Of a stretch of 64,000 nucleotides of DNA, positions 26,101 to 38,317 are shown piece after piece. Position 1 is the first letter of the stretch. Every line of letters starts with the position of its first letter. Under the pieces are notes generated by a model. That model was not told the origin of the DNA and searched no databases. It saw only the letters and a list, made by a program, of their open reading frames with translations. The translations under genes and the position numbers were made by a program. The stretch is taken from positions 42,590,233-42,654,232 of the forward strand of contig JARWIR010000002.1 of the NCBI GenBank assembly GCA_029959085.1, read 5' to 3'. The stretch comes from Nemophila menziesii. Taxonomy: Eukaryota > Streptophyta > Magnoliopsida > Boraginales > Hydrophyllaceae.

Positions 26101-27000
26101 TATTGTTAATACTGATTATGAATCAGTGAGTCAATTTCACCATGTATGGGCTATAATAGCTTTTAATGATAGAAATTCGTTGTGTTCTTGATACATTTAT
26201 AAAATTTATTTAGTATAACTTTGCATCTCATGTTTTTTATTATAAACAATTAACATAATTTTAATTTTTCATTTCTTTTTATCTTAAACTAGCTTCCTTG
26301 AGGAAAGGTGGTAAATTGGACTAAATATTCTTACAACATGTCAAGACAAATATATTTCATGTACATTAAAAGTTAAAGCATACCCTTAATATTCATATCT
26401 TTATTAGTGTGTATGTATTGAATTAAAATTGTTAATATATGAATTATTTTACCAAATATATCTAATTAAAATATTTTACTAAAAGTAAAATAATAAAATA
26501 GTGTGTAGTATTACAAAACAAGATATATATATTTTACTATTACATTGGAGAGTCGTTTAACAATAAATTATATTATATTACTGTGGACTACATTAGAGAG
26601 TTAATTTGACTTATAAGACTCAAGAGAACTATAGTGTATTATAGGATTCTCCTAACAATCACTAGAAAAACTATTGACCTTCATCCACATCAGTGGATAC
26701 ATCCCATTTCTTGTATTTATGGTTTTATATATCAATGGTTGCGCTTTTTTCTTATGATGTATGGAAGGAAAAGCAACTTCCGTCTCATTTTTTGTGCCTC
26801 GTCCTTGGGCATGCATTAGACAAACAAAAAATAATAGGAGCCACACCATTATAGCTAATAAAGTTCGATTGAAGGGCATATCTTTAGAAACTGAAGAACA
26901 ATGCTTCCAACTGCATTTTTGAATATCAGGTTTGTTGCATTAGGGAAACAACGTATTAAATAGTGACGAGCTAAATGTATTTTATTAAAACACGAATATC
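20197..27000. other. Noncoding stretch of block copy 2
   Basis: Counterpart of 1090-7931. No supportable gene was found. Open frames such as those near 23803-24081 and 24645-24839 are not kept open in copy 1 and have no recognisable domain. Confidence 0.6.
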
Positions 27001-27921
27001 AAAATAATACTCTTACTTTCAGTGGAGGTGGTTATTGAGAATGAGGTTGTTGGTTAGCATTGATGTTGAGCATTCAAGCAGGTGGGACAGAATACTCAGG
27101 CTCCGATCCTTAGAATTTGAAATAAAACCAATATTACTGCCATACTCAATCAAATAATAACACCATTAACCAATCCAAAATCATGAAAAAACTAATAATG
27201 TTCAATCTAATAACCAATATGAAATATGTCAATGGAAGTCAATAATTCTGAATATATTCACTAAGAGTTCGTACATAATAATTGCACTCTCCTAAAATTC
27301 CTCAAAGTAAGGTACCTAACACAACATACTCCACCCTCACGCAATAAAATTTTCTACATTCATCTACTATTATTTGTGTAATTATATTTATAAAGATGTA
27401 AATGCACTAGATCTCATACCCGCTTAAAGTTTAGAGACTAATGCCACTATCCCTCTCTCCTACCCTTAGTTAATTTTTCTTCTAGGTTAAGTATGAATAT
27501 GCTTATTTGATATACCAGTGGAAGTATCTCTCACTACATGTATAAATTCCTTCTATCCTTCCCATACAACCTTAAACTATGCATAAAATATAAATTATCA
27601 CACTACACTTTTCTAAGTTAACACATCCAACCAATATCTTCTTGATGGCATGTCAAAATAAGACTTTATTATCTTGTGGATAATGGACTGTTACATGTAA
27701 AATTGATAGAATTTTGTTGGCAAGTTTCCAATGCTCCACTTTTTAAAACCTAAATGTCATTTTGGTTGAAAACAACTTATCATATGCGAAAAAACTTCAA
27801 AAATACTTATGAAAGGTTAGAGGCAACAAGTTGATAAATGAAAAATAACTAACTATTAAATAATGTATTGATTGTTTTCAAGGAGTATGGAGGAAAGAAT
27901 TTAGTTTAAGATATATTTTAA

Positions 27922-28600
27922 CTTCATTTCATTACGTCTATTTTGAAACCAATATTTAATTTGTAGAGGATGTAATCCTAACTTATAACTCATCTCTATC
28001 CGCTTCTTGTCATCAGAAAATGGACATTCAATGTAAACACTACACATTATGATTAATAACAACAAATTAACTAAAACAAATACGATAATCAAATAGTTTT
28101 AAATAATGAGAAATATTTTAAAATTTGTTTTTTCTGTAATTTGAGTTATACGCCTAGGTAAATTTATTTATTGAGAAGTACTCTTTCATTTCTTGAATTT
28201 GTCGTTCTGTGTGACGATGGTAACGCCCGTTTTATTGATGAATTTGCCCATGTGTCGAATTTGAATTTGACTACATTGAAAATAACAATAATTAAATAAG
28301 TTTAATAGATAATGCTCATAGAAAAATAAATTATTTACTAATTTCACTCTCAATAAAATTTGTTATATAGATAATCTCTTTGATAGAAAATATCTATTTC
28401 ATAAAAGTAAACAAAGAAGATACCCATATATAAGATCTATCTATTAAAACTGAAAATGATTTTACCTGTATAGGCATTACTTCCATAGAGGATGATGCCA
28501 AAGAGTAATTGTTCGAGTAATTCATGTCATTTTCAGACCCTAACATAGTTGATGTATCATTTGGCTCAATATCACTATCATCTAAATTCTTATCTCCCAT
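27922..28600 (-). pseudogene. HD-ZIP class IV homeodomain gene, copy 2, inactivated
   Basis: Counterpart of 8837-9517: exons 28600-28466, 28270-28182 and 28039-27922. It differs from copy 1 by disabling changes. The acceptor before the first coding exon reads TTTCAT instead of TTTCAG. A CAA codon before the homeodomain is TAA (28232-28234). The donor after the third coding exon is AAG|TTAAAA instead of AAG|GTAAAA. The leader-exon donor upstream (31213) has also changed, from GT to GA. Helix 3 of the homeodomain still reads [12 protein letters not shown], with Q changed to E. The losses at several independent splice sites fit relaxed constraint after duplication. Confidence 0.8.
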
Positions 28601-28619
28601 TATATGAAATTAAAGGAAA

Positions 28620-28930
28620 AAAATATATAACTTAGTTTGCAAAATATAGTGCAATTTTAGTATTATATAGAGATATATAGCGCAATTAACATGAGAAAGT
28701 CAATAATTTAGTGATTTATAGTACAATTTTTGCATAACAAAGAGACATATAGTTTGGACGTATAATGAATATTATAGGGACTTATAGTGAGATTATTCTG
28801 TGTGGTATAGGAACATATCGTGCAATTATTTTTAAATCTAACTTATTTTGCATAATATAGAGACTTATACTGTAAATTTAGCATAAAATAGAAACATACA
28901 GTGCAAATATATTATGTACTATATGTACAT
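28620..28930. repeat. Degenerate tandem repeat, copy 2
   Basis: The same array of about 45-bp units as 9540-9860, with a few substitutions. Confidence 0.55.
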
Positions 28931-31213
28931 AAAATTTACAAATAATTGATGATGTGTGATTTATAACACATTTTCTTTTTCATGCTTGCTACTCCTACCT
29001 CCAAATTTAGGACTGTCAGCTCCTTAACAACAGGACTGATATACCCACCCATCAACTAAATGAATTTGAAATAAAGCCAATATAACTGTCCTACCCAATT
29101 ATATACTAACACCATTAACCAATCCAAAATCATGACAAAACTAATAATCCTCAACCCAATAACTCAGCATAATATATGTTAATGGAAGTCAACAATTCAG
29201 AATAAATTCACAAAGAGTTTGACCATCTTGGAACACACATAATATTTGCACTCTCATAGAATTCCACAAATTAAGGTACCCAACACAACATACACCACTC
29301 TCCCAAAACAATTAATTATAAATTCATCGATCTTTAATTGTTTAATTAAAATTGTAAAGATGTAAATGCACCAGATCTCATACCCTCTTATAGATTAGAA
29401 ACTAGTTCCAATATCCCCTCTCCTACCCCTAGTTTATTTTCCTTCTAGGTTAAGTATGAATATGTTTATTTGATATACCAAAGGAAGTATCTCTCACTAC
29501 CTGTATAGTTTCCTTCTACCTCGTTTCCTTAGCGTCAAATAAAATGGTATATAAATCCTTAAAATTTTTATTAGAATTAATTATGCTATAAATTTCTATA
29601 GTATTACGAAAATTGCAATATCAATCATTATATTAAGCAAAAAAGTACACCATGTCTTTTTTTTAATTAATTACACTATAACTCCTTATATAATGAAAAT
29701 TAACTATATTTTAGTATAGAAACAAATTCATACTAATAGATTAAATATAACAATCGGGCTTATAAAAATTATTATATATTTTAAACAATGTCAAAATCTA
29801 CTTTTTTAAAGTTTGAAGTTATAGCCCTAACTATCAGGTTGTGGAACTTAAGACTCAAACCAACCTGGTCTTCAATATATTTAATTCATTAGTTCCTTTA
29901 AAAATATTCATCTTCATAATTTTTTATTGACAATCTATATCATAGGTTACATATAATATTCCCTCAACATGATAATATTTATCTAAAACATAATAAGGTC
30001 GATTAAGACTCTTTTTTGTCACAATTAATTATACTCAAACGAGACGTGAGCTAAGTAGCATGATTGCTGCCCAAAAAGGAAAAAATATTCTATGACATTT
30101 TATATTATATAATATTTTATGTATAGCCATATTATAAAAGAAAATTGAATACAAAAGTAACACTTATATGATCATATAAAAATTCAAAAATAAATTATAC
30201 ACTTAAATTATTTTACCAATCTTAGCTAGAACAATATTTTACCAATAAAAATATTATTGTTATCTTGATAGCATGCAAAGATCTGAAAAATTTAATATTT
30301 GTTTTTTTGTCTCCATGTTTTTTTAAGTGACAAATACACTAAAGGAACAAATATGTACATGTAAATATGTTATATATTTAAATTTTAAATTTTTTCTTCC
30401 ACAAGGGTTAATTTAATGGTATTTGAATAAAATAAAGTATAAATAAGGAATTTTTAAATAACACAACTTGATTGAAAAAATATAATTTTTTTCACCAACG
30501 ATAGCCTATTTTCACAAATAGATCTCAAATTTTTACAACTATACTAACTATCATTGAAATAAATTTTTGTTCCTGATTAGTCCTTTTTGTTTAATCTATC
30601 AGATTTTGGTTTTTCATTGTCAATATATTAGAGGATCAAATCGTTAAAAAGGGATAGTTCAGGGACAGGTTTGAAAAATTTGTAAATATTGTGGCATATG
30701 TTGGTAACAAATATACCCATTGTCAAACTTACTGAACGGTAAAAAATAGATAGAATTTATGTCAGGACTAAAACCAATACCAATTTCAAATTAGTTAGGT
30801 AATTTTAAATGTTCAAGAACCATTTAATCCAATTTGTGTTTTTTTCATCAAAAATATATCTTTTCTACCATCAAAACACATAATCATTATAAGTACAAGC
30901 AAATTATGCATAAATATTATTAGATAGCCTTTTAAATTTACTAATTCAACAACAAAAAATTAAGCTAAGGAAGATATACCAAAATAACCTATTAGATATT
31001 GTCCAAAAAAGCGCTGTTAATTTTAACACAACATCAAACCGTAATGTGAATTTAAAATGAAAAAGTAGATAAAATCTATAGAAAAGGTGTATAATTTTTT
31101 TCACTGAATAAATAAAATTGAAAAAGAATATCAATTTATAGACTATTATAGAGATAATTATTATTAAGAACAATCAAACTTAACTTATCGACGAATCTTT
31201 TCCTAATCTTTTC

Positions 31214-31470
31214 CTGAAATGTTAATGTTAGGGTCATCGATCTGGTACAAGCAAAAAGAGAATCGTAATTGGTTTTGAGTGCATAGGGTTGAATCATACT
31301 AGTTAACAAGATATCTAATGATGAAAGAAGAAGATTTCGTAGTGTAAAAAAAGTGAAAATGAGATCTTTGAAAATGTATTGTGAGAATACATGGAGAAGA
31401 GTTAACGAAGAAACTTAACCGAAGTAGGGTTTTGTGGAGAAGATAGAAGATTAAGTATCCCCTATTTATG
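31214..31470 (-). pseudogene. HD-ZIP 5' leader exon and promoter, copy 2 (damaged)
   Basis: Counterpart of 12076-12326. The leader keeps its CT-rich character, but its 3' splice junction reads CAG|GAAAAG instead of CAG|GTAAAG. A 6-bp in-frame insertion (about 31222-31227) lies just before it, and the TATA box is CATAAATAGGGG. Splicing of the first intron would fail at both ends in this copy. Confidence 0.45.
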
Positions 31471-31739
31471 TTTACCTTTTGGGCCATATTGATTATATTT
31501 TTTATTTTAAGTTTTGGTATCTTTGGGCCTTATTAGATATATACTAATTTTTCTGGCTATGATATAGACTTTAGTTATACCAAAATGTAAAGCCACTACC
31601 ATTTTATTTGATAGTTTGAAATGAATTCAAATGACAAGGTAAAACCTCCTGGATAATGTAAAAACTGACCTATTTAACCACATGTCTTTATTTATAACAC
31701 GGACTCTGACCACACGGTCTATTAATTTATATGAAATTG

Positions 31740-31916
31740 GGTAATACTTCCATCCAATATTGGATAGTCCAATATGCATATCACAACCATTAATTATTTT
31801 AATAAAACGCATGTCACTAGATTAATGTGTTAGTTACTTTTGCAAGTTATAACATGGAGTATGTGTATTAATATTATTAGTGTAGGATCATCTAATATTG
31901 GATGGAAGAATTTTCC
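31740..31916. mobile_element. MITE-like element with terminal inverted repeats
   Basis: About 177 bp with imperfect inverted ends. The cores CTTCCATCCAATATT (31747-31761) and its exact reverse complement (31894-31908) form a perfect 15-bp pair, extended by mismatched bases on both sides. The ends resemble Stowaway/mariner-type plant MITEs, but the class is a guess. Copy 1 (about 12590-12665) retains only a diverged right part, so the element was probably in the ancestor and eroded there. Confidence 0.55.
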
Positions 31917-31919
31917 TAC

Positions 31920-33758
31920 CTGTTTTATAGTCGGGGAAACACTAAAAATGGAGAACTTGTAAAATATTTTGTTTATAGAAGTTTTTTTCAAACAAAAAAA
32001 CATAAACCACTTGATAATGTACATTTTACATACTACATACAATGTAAGTCTACTTATTTTTTAATTTCTTCAATCTTTAAGTTCAAATATTTTACACTAA
32101 TTTTAACAATGATATATATAAAATAATTATTAATAAGTATGGCAGATTGGACCTTAATTAAGAGGGGTTTGCTTACAATAAGATCTAGTATATATAATAA
32201 CCCACTGGTTTTTCTAAAAATAAGTTCTTGTATATACCAAACCCCATGGTCATATCCCGGTATTGATGGATCGAGCGATTCGAACAGACAATTTTCACAC
32301 CTCTAGTAGAAGATATGACCTTTAAAACTATGGTGCGGTAGATAACAGTGTGGTCAATCGTTTCAATTATGTGGTAATAGATAATAGGACATGATAGTGA
32401 TGTATTATGAAACAAGGGAACGAAATAGTCGTATTTAATGTATTTATTTTGAAATACATATTTCTTATATGATTTGTATTATCAAATAATTTAAAAAATA
32501 GAAACATTTTATAATTGGTTTATGTTATTGAAACCTAAAGACACACTCATTAATTTGGGGAATATAAGGGGTTTAGGAGTGTCATCTAGCAATCTTAACC
32601 AAATATTCAAGCCTTTGATTCCAAAAATTGTATAGCAGCTTTGTGGAAACCCTCAAAATACCTACAACTCTATCTTTACATAGATCATGCAACCCCTAAC
32701 TCTAATCTCACCCATACCTAACTTGATCACAAATACTATAATATCACACAAAATTTAATAGTAGAATTTCAACAAAAAAAATATTAATAATTGAGTCATG
32801 GATGATCATGGGCCTTAGAACCTCTTTCTTCTTCAACTCTTCCCTTTTGGGAGTTAGGGTTATAAAGAACCTTGGTAAAATAATGGATAATTTTGTGTTT
32901 TTGTGATGTTTATAATATGTATTTGATGTTAAGTTTATGACATATAATGTGGGTTTGGTGTGTCATGATGTAGAAGAAATGGATGTGTAAGAAATTTATG
33001 CTTTTTTGTAAAGAATATGTTGTATTTTATATTGATTTATGATGTTTATGGAATGAATTTGATGGTAAAAAGATGTTTTTTAAAAATGATTTTAATGATT
33101 TTAGATGGATAAAATATAATGGTGGGTGATTTAAGAAGCTTGAAGAAGGTTATTTTTCTTTTGGGGATGGTGGAGAAGAAGAATATGATTGAGAATATAC
33201 AGGTTTAATTATTCTTCTTACTTGATTATCCTATTTCCACTACCAAATCCTCCCCTAGATGTATTCAATAGCTAAAAAACCCTATATATGTTATAATAAT
33301 ACAAGAAATTTAGAATAAACATATCGGTAATTATAACAAAAACAATCCATGTTTATTTACATGAGAAATCCAAAATTCATCATATTAAGCCATAAGTAAT
33401 AGTTAGGGTTCATACCTAAGTGTCAAACTAATATATAGTTCTTATCATAATGTAAGAAAAGAAAAGAAAATAAAGAGAAAATATAACTATATAAAAAATT
33501 ACACTAATTAAAAAATAATGTGTTGTAATAGCTCTTTCATGCTTCTCTTACCCTTACCCCCAACACTTTTATCAAAATTATAAGTAATGAGTTTAAATAT
33601 TGAAAAACTAGTGTATATATAGCTCTATAAAACGTGTGGCACATATTGGGCTTCCATAAGTGAGTCAATATCTATTTAATAGATTCTTTGTAAATATGGA
33701 CACGTTTACGTCTTCACACCGAACCATCTACAACATATTCATTTCTACTACAAAATGA
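31920..33758. other. Noncoding right part of block copy 2
   Basis: Counterpart of about 12665-14517, with no gene seen. The copies diverge at 33758 after TACTACAAAA. Confidence 0.6.
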
Positions 33759-34700
33759 TCTACATTTCTTCTCACATACAATAAAGTCTAAGGAATAACT
33801 TGAGATAAGGTTTCATGATAAGCATCATTCAAAATTATTTGTTGTAGTTTTTCAAAAATGGTGTAAGTATTTTAACAACACTTTTTGTTAAGTTTCTAGC
33901 AAACTTTTTGACTCCTTTTGAATTGACACGAGTTTCTCCTTAAATTTTCAACTTCTTGACCATATATTTCTTTCGTATATCATCCATGGCCCTAGGAGAT
34001 ACACACTTAAAACACAAATCACCTCAAAATTATCAAACACAAGTATAAATCAAAGAATAAGCTATGACCTTACCATAACCGGTTCGTCTATACTTGCTTA
34101 ATTCGAATTACCCTTCTTTTTTGTTCCAAAAATTGCACACTGCTCACTTAATTTCTTATTAATATCATCCAATACCTTGCTTTGATTCTTCTTCATATCC
34201 CTAAAACTAGATAGTGTCTCAGTTCTTTTCGTCATCTGTTTTAACCCTAACTCAAAGGTTTAAACACTTTTGAACTAACCTTTGATTTAAGGTAAAAAGG
34301 TGTTATTTAGGTTACGAAAGGTGTAAGGTTGATAATTCTTTATGTCGTTATGATAAACTCTTGCTTGGATGATATGGGTTTAAGAAATTTTGGAAAAATA
34401 TCTAGAAAGTTTAGTGTTTATTCTTGGATTCTAGGAGTTTTGAAGTGATTTGGGTGGGTGAATAGTGTTTACAGGAATGTAGGTAAGTGTTTGGATATAA
34501 ATTTATGGAGATTCAATGTATTTTTTATGAGAGTTTGAGGTTTGGAGAAGCTTTAATGGAGTTCGGGTGTATTGGGGAAGAAGGAAGTTTAAGGTTTAAT
34601 GGTCTTGACCTTCTTTTCTAGGCTTGTCGCAACCTGTACCGGCATATGTCACATATAGGGTCGACTTGCGGGTCGCATTCTTCATCCCTTCTAATCTATC
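33759..34700 (-). mobile_element. Athila-type retroelement remnant: ORF3 start and preceding noncoding region
   Basis: On the minus strand an ATG at 34235 opens a short frame (34235-34098) beginning MTKRTETLS, closely like the ORF3 start of the complete element (MTNRTDS at 45001) and the old element at 49739. It stops after 45 codons. Upstream on the minus strand (34236-34700) is C-rich and A-rich leader-like DNA equivalent to 44641-45000. It extends into block A, so the same remnant begins the window (1-180). No LTR is attached. Confidence 0.5.
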
Positions 34701-35590
34701 ACAAAATATGATACATCACATACCCTATATGAATAAATCATGTTACCAAAACAAGTTGGGAAATCATTGGGTGTGATTAATTTGACGGTGATAGAGACAT
34801 AACCTCTCTAGTGCTCTTGACTATAAATATGAACTAATTGAGGGGAATACTCTTTGAAAAGTAGAACCTTTATAATTTTGTAAATGAGTGAGTATTGATC
34901 TAGTTTAGTATCAATTTTGGTTATTTAGTTGTCAATAATAAAATGTTTTGAGGGATACCATCTTCATTTGGTGGTTAATATTGATAGTTGTCAGATTAAC
35001 TTTGCTCATATTAGGAGAAAAGAATGTGAAAATTGTGATACCGAATTATAGAACTATATAAGTTTTGTATTGGGTATATATGAGTGGATGAATAATGATT
35101 TCACAAGAAAAATAATGGACCTCGGAGAATAAGGATAGCTGATCCATACTTCAAGGATAGTAAAGTCATCACAAATGTGTCAAGTTTGCAATAACGAGAT
35201 AAGTTATACTACGAAGTGAAAAGTTTAAGGTTGTCAACCAATGGTTACTACATATGTTTAGAAAATAATATAAATGAAAACAAATATGGGAGGTACAGGG
35301 TTCGAATCCTGAAGGTGGAAGAAAATTAAGAAGGTTGTTGGCCAGGGCTCTGTTGTCTCATACATGAGGTCAAGGGTTCGAATCCCGAAGGTGGAAGAAA
35401 GTTAAGAAGTTTGTTGGCCAGGGCTCTATTTCTCATCCATGAGGTCTAATGTTTGAAACCCTCCCAGAACACCTAGTTCAGACTTGCATGGGGGCATGGT
35501 TGGGGAGGCAGTCAAATCCCCCGTGGGATTAGTCGGGTGTAAGCTCGGAACCCACGTATCAAAAAAGAAAACAAAAAAATAAAAAAATAA
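34527..35590. repeat. Third, partial copy of the block left end
   Basis: Near-identical to positions 1-1080. Similarity stops at the end of the SINE's A-rich tail (about 35590). It therefore contains block A plus the SINE but none of the following block. Small substitutions and indels separate the two. Confidence 0.88.
35298..35590 (+). mobile_element. tRNA-derived SINE, copy 3, at the end of the third partial copy
   Basis: The same repeated-head SINE (B-box-like GGTTCGAATCC at 35299 and about 35375). Its left flank GGGAGGTACA matches copy 1, but the sequence after the A-rich tail is unrelated to the other copies and lacks the right target duplication. Confidence 0.65.
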
Positions 35591-35591
35591 T

Positions 35592-36567
35592 AAGGAAGAA
35601 AGAGATCATACTCTTGAGTCTAATTGCCTCGCATCATCAACACCCGAGATAGGATTTGGTCGATCTTTTGCTATATCGCTCCTTAATTTCTCCAGGAGTA
35701 TCATGATGTGTATTTGATTTGCTTTGATTTATTCCACATCATCGGCCAAGGAACTTTGAGCTGCTTCAACTTTATTTAATTGCTCATCTACCCTTTCTCT
35801 CCAAATAAGATCCTCTTATTTTGACTCTCTCTCATGAGATACTTATTCTTGTGAAGGCTTCTTAATTCCTGCTGCTCTTAGAGTCGTCACGATCCTAGAA
35901 TTGTTGATATTATTACTCACTTTATATATCAATTTATCTTCTTTACCCCGAATCACATTCGGTTTCTTTACTAGGCACGTGATCATAGTTGGATATTCAC
36001 ATTATACAATGAGAGCAGAGAGATATAAAATCGCATCACCTTGTTCAAAAATCAATTGTGCTACATCTAATTCTTCCCCTCTTAAAACACAATTCAAAAA
36101 GATGGTGTTTATATTGGTAACATCCGAGGTCCGTGTGTTTTCAAAGGTGTTTGGTGTGAGGAAATTGTGTAAAATTCTCGTATCAGGTTGAAGGTATTTG
36201 TAAGCCAAGGTTCCTTCAACTATCCTTTTTGTCCTTGCACTTTTTCTTCATCCAAAACATGCTGAAAAAGTTGATTTCAATTGTAAGTCTTGATTTTCTC
36301 CATCGCTTCTCGATACTTGCATGGTCCAACCAAATTCTTGTACTCGAAGTGGTTCTGAATCTCTTCAAATGTAAAAGGGACTAACTTTCCTCTAACTGGA
36401 ACACGAACTTTACTATTTCGGCTAAAAAGGCCTAAATAGAACTCGGAAACTAACTCCATACATAAACTTGAACGTCTCACTATGAATCTAGTCCAAATCA
36501 ACATCAACCCAATCTAAAGAAATCTCTTGTAATCAACTTCTTCAAACTCTTTTTCATGTATTCATAC
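35592..36567 (-). pseudogene. Old Athila-type ORF3, C-terminal half (host of the nested insertion)
   Basis: Minus-strand remnants in several frames match ORF3 of the complete element: LVSEFYLGLFSRNSKVRVPV and GKLVPFTFEEI (36507-36277) correspond to its LVRDFYEG and KKIVPFSVELI region, and NTIFLNCVLRGEELDVAQLI (36208-36002) to its LLFIKCIIEEKPVDVARVI region. A coiled-coil-like end (about 35830-35620, WRERVDEQLNKVEAAQ) follows. Stops and shifts break it. The N-terminal half is at 49432-49739, beyond the inserted Athila element. Confidence 0.65.
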
Positions 36568-36572
36568 ATGAG
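36568..36572 (+). repeat. Target-site duplication ATGAG, left
   Basis: ATGAG lies immediately before the 5' LTR and recurs immediately after the 3' LTR (49427-49431). Five bp is the usual length for Ty3/gypsy elements. Confidence 0.85.
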
Positions 36573-38185
36573 TGATGTCTCCTTAATTGTTATTATTTTC
36601 GACCCTTAGTAGACATCATTTTTGGTGTTTATTTAATCAATTCGATAGACTTTTGGACTAAAAATGCAATAATATGATTTTCCTCTTTTATTTCTAGCAT
36701 TTTTTATTTATTAAGCTTTTGCGCGTAATATTGGTATTTTTAGTGAAGATTTTTCAGGTTTTAAATGTTAGCTAGAAGAGGAATCCGAGGAGAAAGTCAA
36801 AGATCAAAAGATAGAGTCAAGACTTAAAAAGAAATCCCGAAGATATTATTTTTAGAGCTGAAAATCCATTTTCCAGGCCATAGATTGCTGATTTCGAGGT
36901 GCTTAAGCGATGATTTAGTTGTTGACCTTTGAAGAGAAATTATTCCTTATCGAGTTACGGAACTTTAGCAACTGAAATGAGGTCAATCGGAGTTGTAACG
37001 CATCGGGAAAAGCCGTTTTAGTGAAGGTGTATCAGCAGTTACGGGATTTTGGGCTTAGAATTTGGGCTTGGACATTTAATTAGTGTTTTATTATTAGGTC
37101 CAAGCCCTAATCCGTTTTTGAGCTTATAAAAGGAGATTTTGACCTCATTATTTCTCACCTCTCAATTTGTTCTTCAAATCATCTCATCCTTAGAAGAGAG
37201 TGTCAACAGAATTCACATTCTGCAAGATTAAAAACACCAGAGAGAAGCAACTGAAGGAAGGAGAAGAAGCTACAAAGAGCTGGAGAGGGTCTATATCTCC
37301 GTTCGTAGTCAATCCGATTCCGGAAATTAGGTTCTTTTATCTTTTTAATTCTGTAAACAATATGAATTCCATTACTTTTAATTTCGTATTTCATTTTAAT
37401 ATGAGCTAAGTTTTCTATAGTGCTTGAGAACAAATAAGGGTGAATCCCAATCTTATTAATTAATGAATGTTGAATTTGGGTTTTTATTGAATTAAACTAA
37501 ATTAGGGTTTTTACTCTTTTCGATAAATTATGAATATTTACTGTTTTTAGCGTCATGAACTAGGAACAGGTAGTAGTATTTAGGCTATTCCAATTAGTGG
37601 CAGTTGGATCATCCTGACGGAGGGTTTCAATACGAAATCATTTATTCAATTTAGGATAGAAGTTAATGATTCTGACGAGCTTAGCTAATCCTAGGGCCAA
37701 TGAGGTAATAACACTTAATCATCCAACGGTGGATCATATTTACCCTGACGGGACTAGTGACACTTTAGGATCGCCTTATAGTCCACCCTGACGGGGGTAT
37801 AAGGAAATTAGAATCCCGACCATTGTAATTGACTAATTTAGCCCTTAAACAACATAAGTTAAGAAATAGGATAGGGAGGATCCTTGCGTTCTCAAGTGCT
37901 ACTTCTCATATTGCGTTTTACATCATTTTACTTGCGTCTTAGCTTTTATTTGCATTTTAATATTTGTCTTTCATTCATTAGCTTTAATAACAAAAACCAA
38001 ACAAACATATTATTATCTTTTATTTTCATAAGTGCATCGATCACTATTTGTTAAACATTGTGATCAACCATCCCGTCCTTGGAACGAATCTGTATTATCA
38101 GATATACTACTTGGGACAACCGTACACTTGCAGTTGTGGTTCGATTATCTTTTGCATTTATTTTTAGAACACACAAAGGACCACA
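36573..38185 (+). repeat. 5' LTR of the Athila-type element (1613 bp)
   Basis: Begins TGATGTCTCC and ends GGACCACA, and matches 47813-49426 throughout. It contains the U3 promoter with a TATA box, a leader-like R/U5 region, and four occurrences of a TGACG-centred motif (37613, 37671, 37743, 37786). The short open frames on both strands near 37200-37433 appear in both LTRs but have no recognisable protein character. Confidence 0.93.
37125..37132 (+). promoter_or_regulatory. TATA box of the 5' LTR
   Basis: TATAAAAG lies in AGCTTATAAAAGGAG, followed about 30 bp later by a CT-rich putative start region. The same box is at 48365-48372 in the 3' LTR. Confidence 0.65.
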
Positions 38186-38192
38186 AAGTTTT

Positions 38193-38210
38193 TGGCGCCG
38201 CTGCCGGGGA
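38193..38210 (+). promoter_or_regulatory. Primer-binding site (tRNA-Asp type)
   Basis: TGGCGCCGCTGCCGGGGA starts seven bases after the LTR end. This is the sequence form that Athila/Tat elements use to prime on the 3' end of tRNA-Asp, here with one C where T is more usual. Confidence 0.85.
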
Positions 38211-38317
38211 TGGTAGCGTGTGACCACGGTGTTTATCCTTTAGTGATAGTGCATTTATTTTATTTTATCAGTTTTACGCTTTTTGTTTAGTTCTTTTTAG
38301 GTTTTTAGGTTTGGTGT

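Larger units (their letters stand above)
19888..33758. repeat. Segmental duplication, copy 2 (about 13.9 kb)
   Basis: Collinear with 773-14517. It carries a MITE-like element (31740-31916) of which copy 1 keeps only an eroded part, and a decayed version of the HD-ZIP gene. It continues past 33758 into sequence leading to the third partial copy (34527-35590), so the array reads SINE-B-D-A-SINE here. Confidence 0.9.

Noticed and set aside
26652..26879. Minus-strand 75-codon open frame near the end of the HD-ZIP locus
   Set aside because: A frame disrupted in copy 1 (7560-7760) with no HD-ZIP or START similarity.
37200..37433. Open frames on both strands of the LTR, repeated at 48440-48673
   Set aside because: Present twice only because the LTR is duplicated. 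They overlap antisense to each other in the leader and show no domain.
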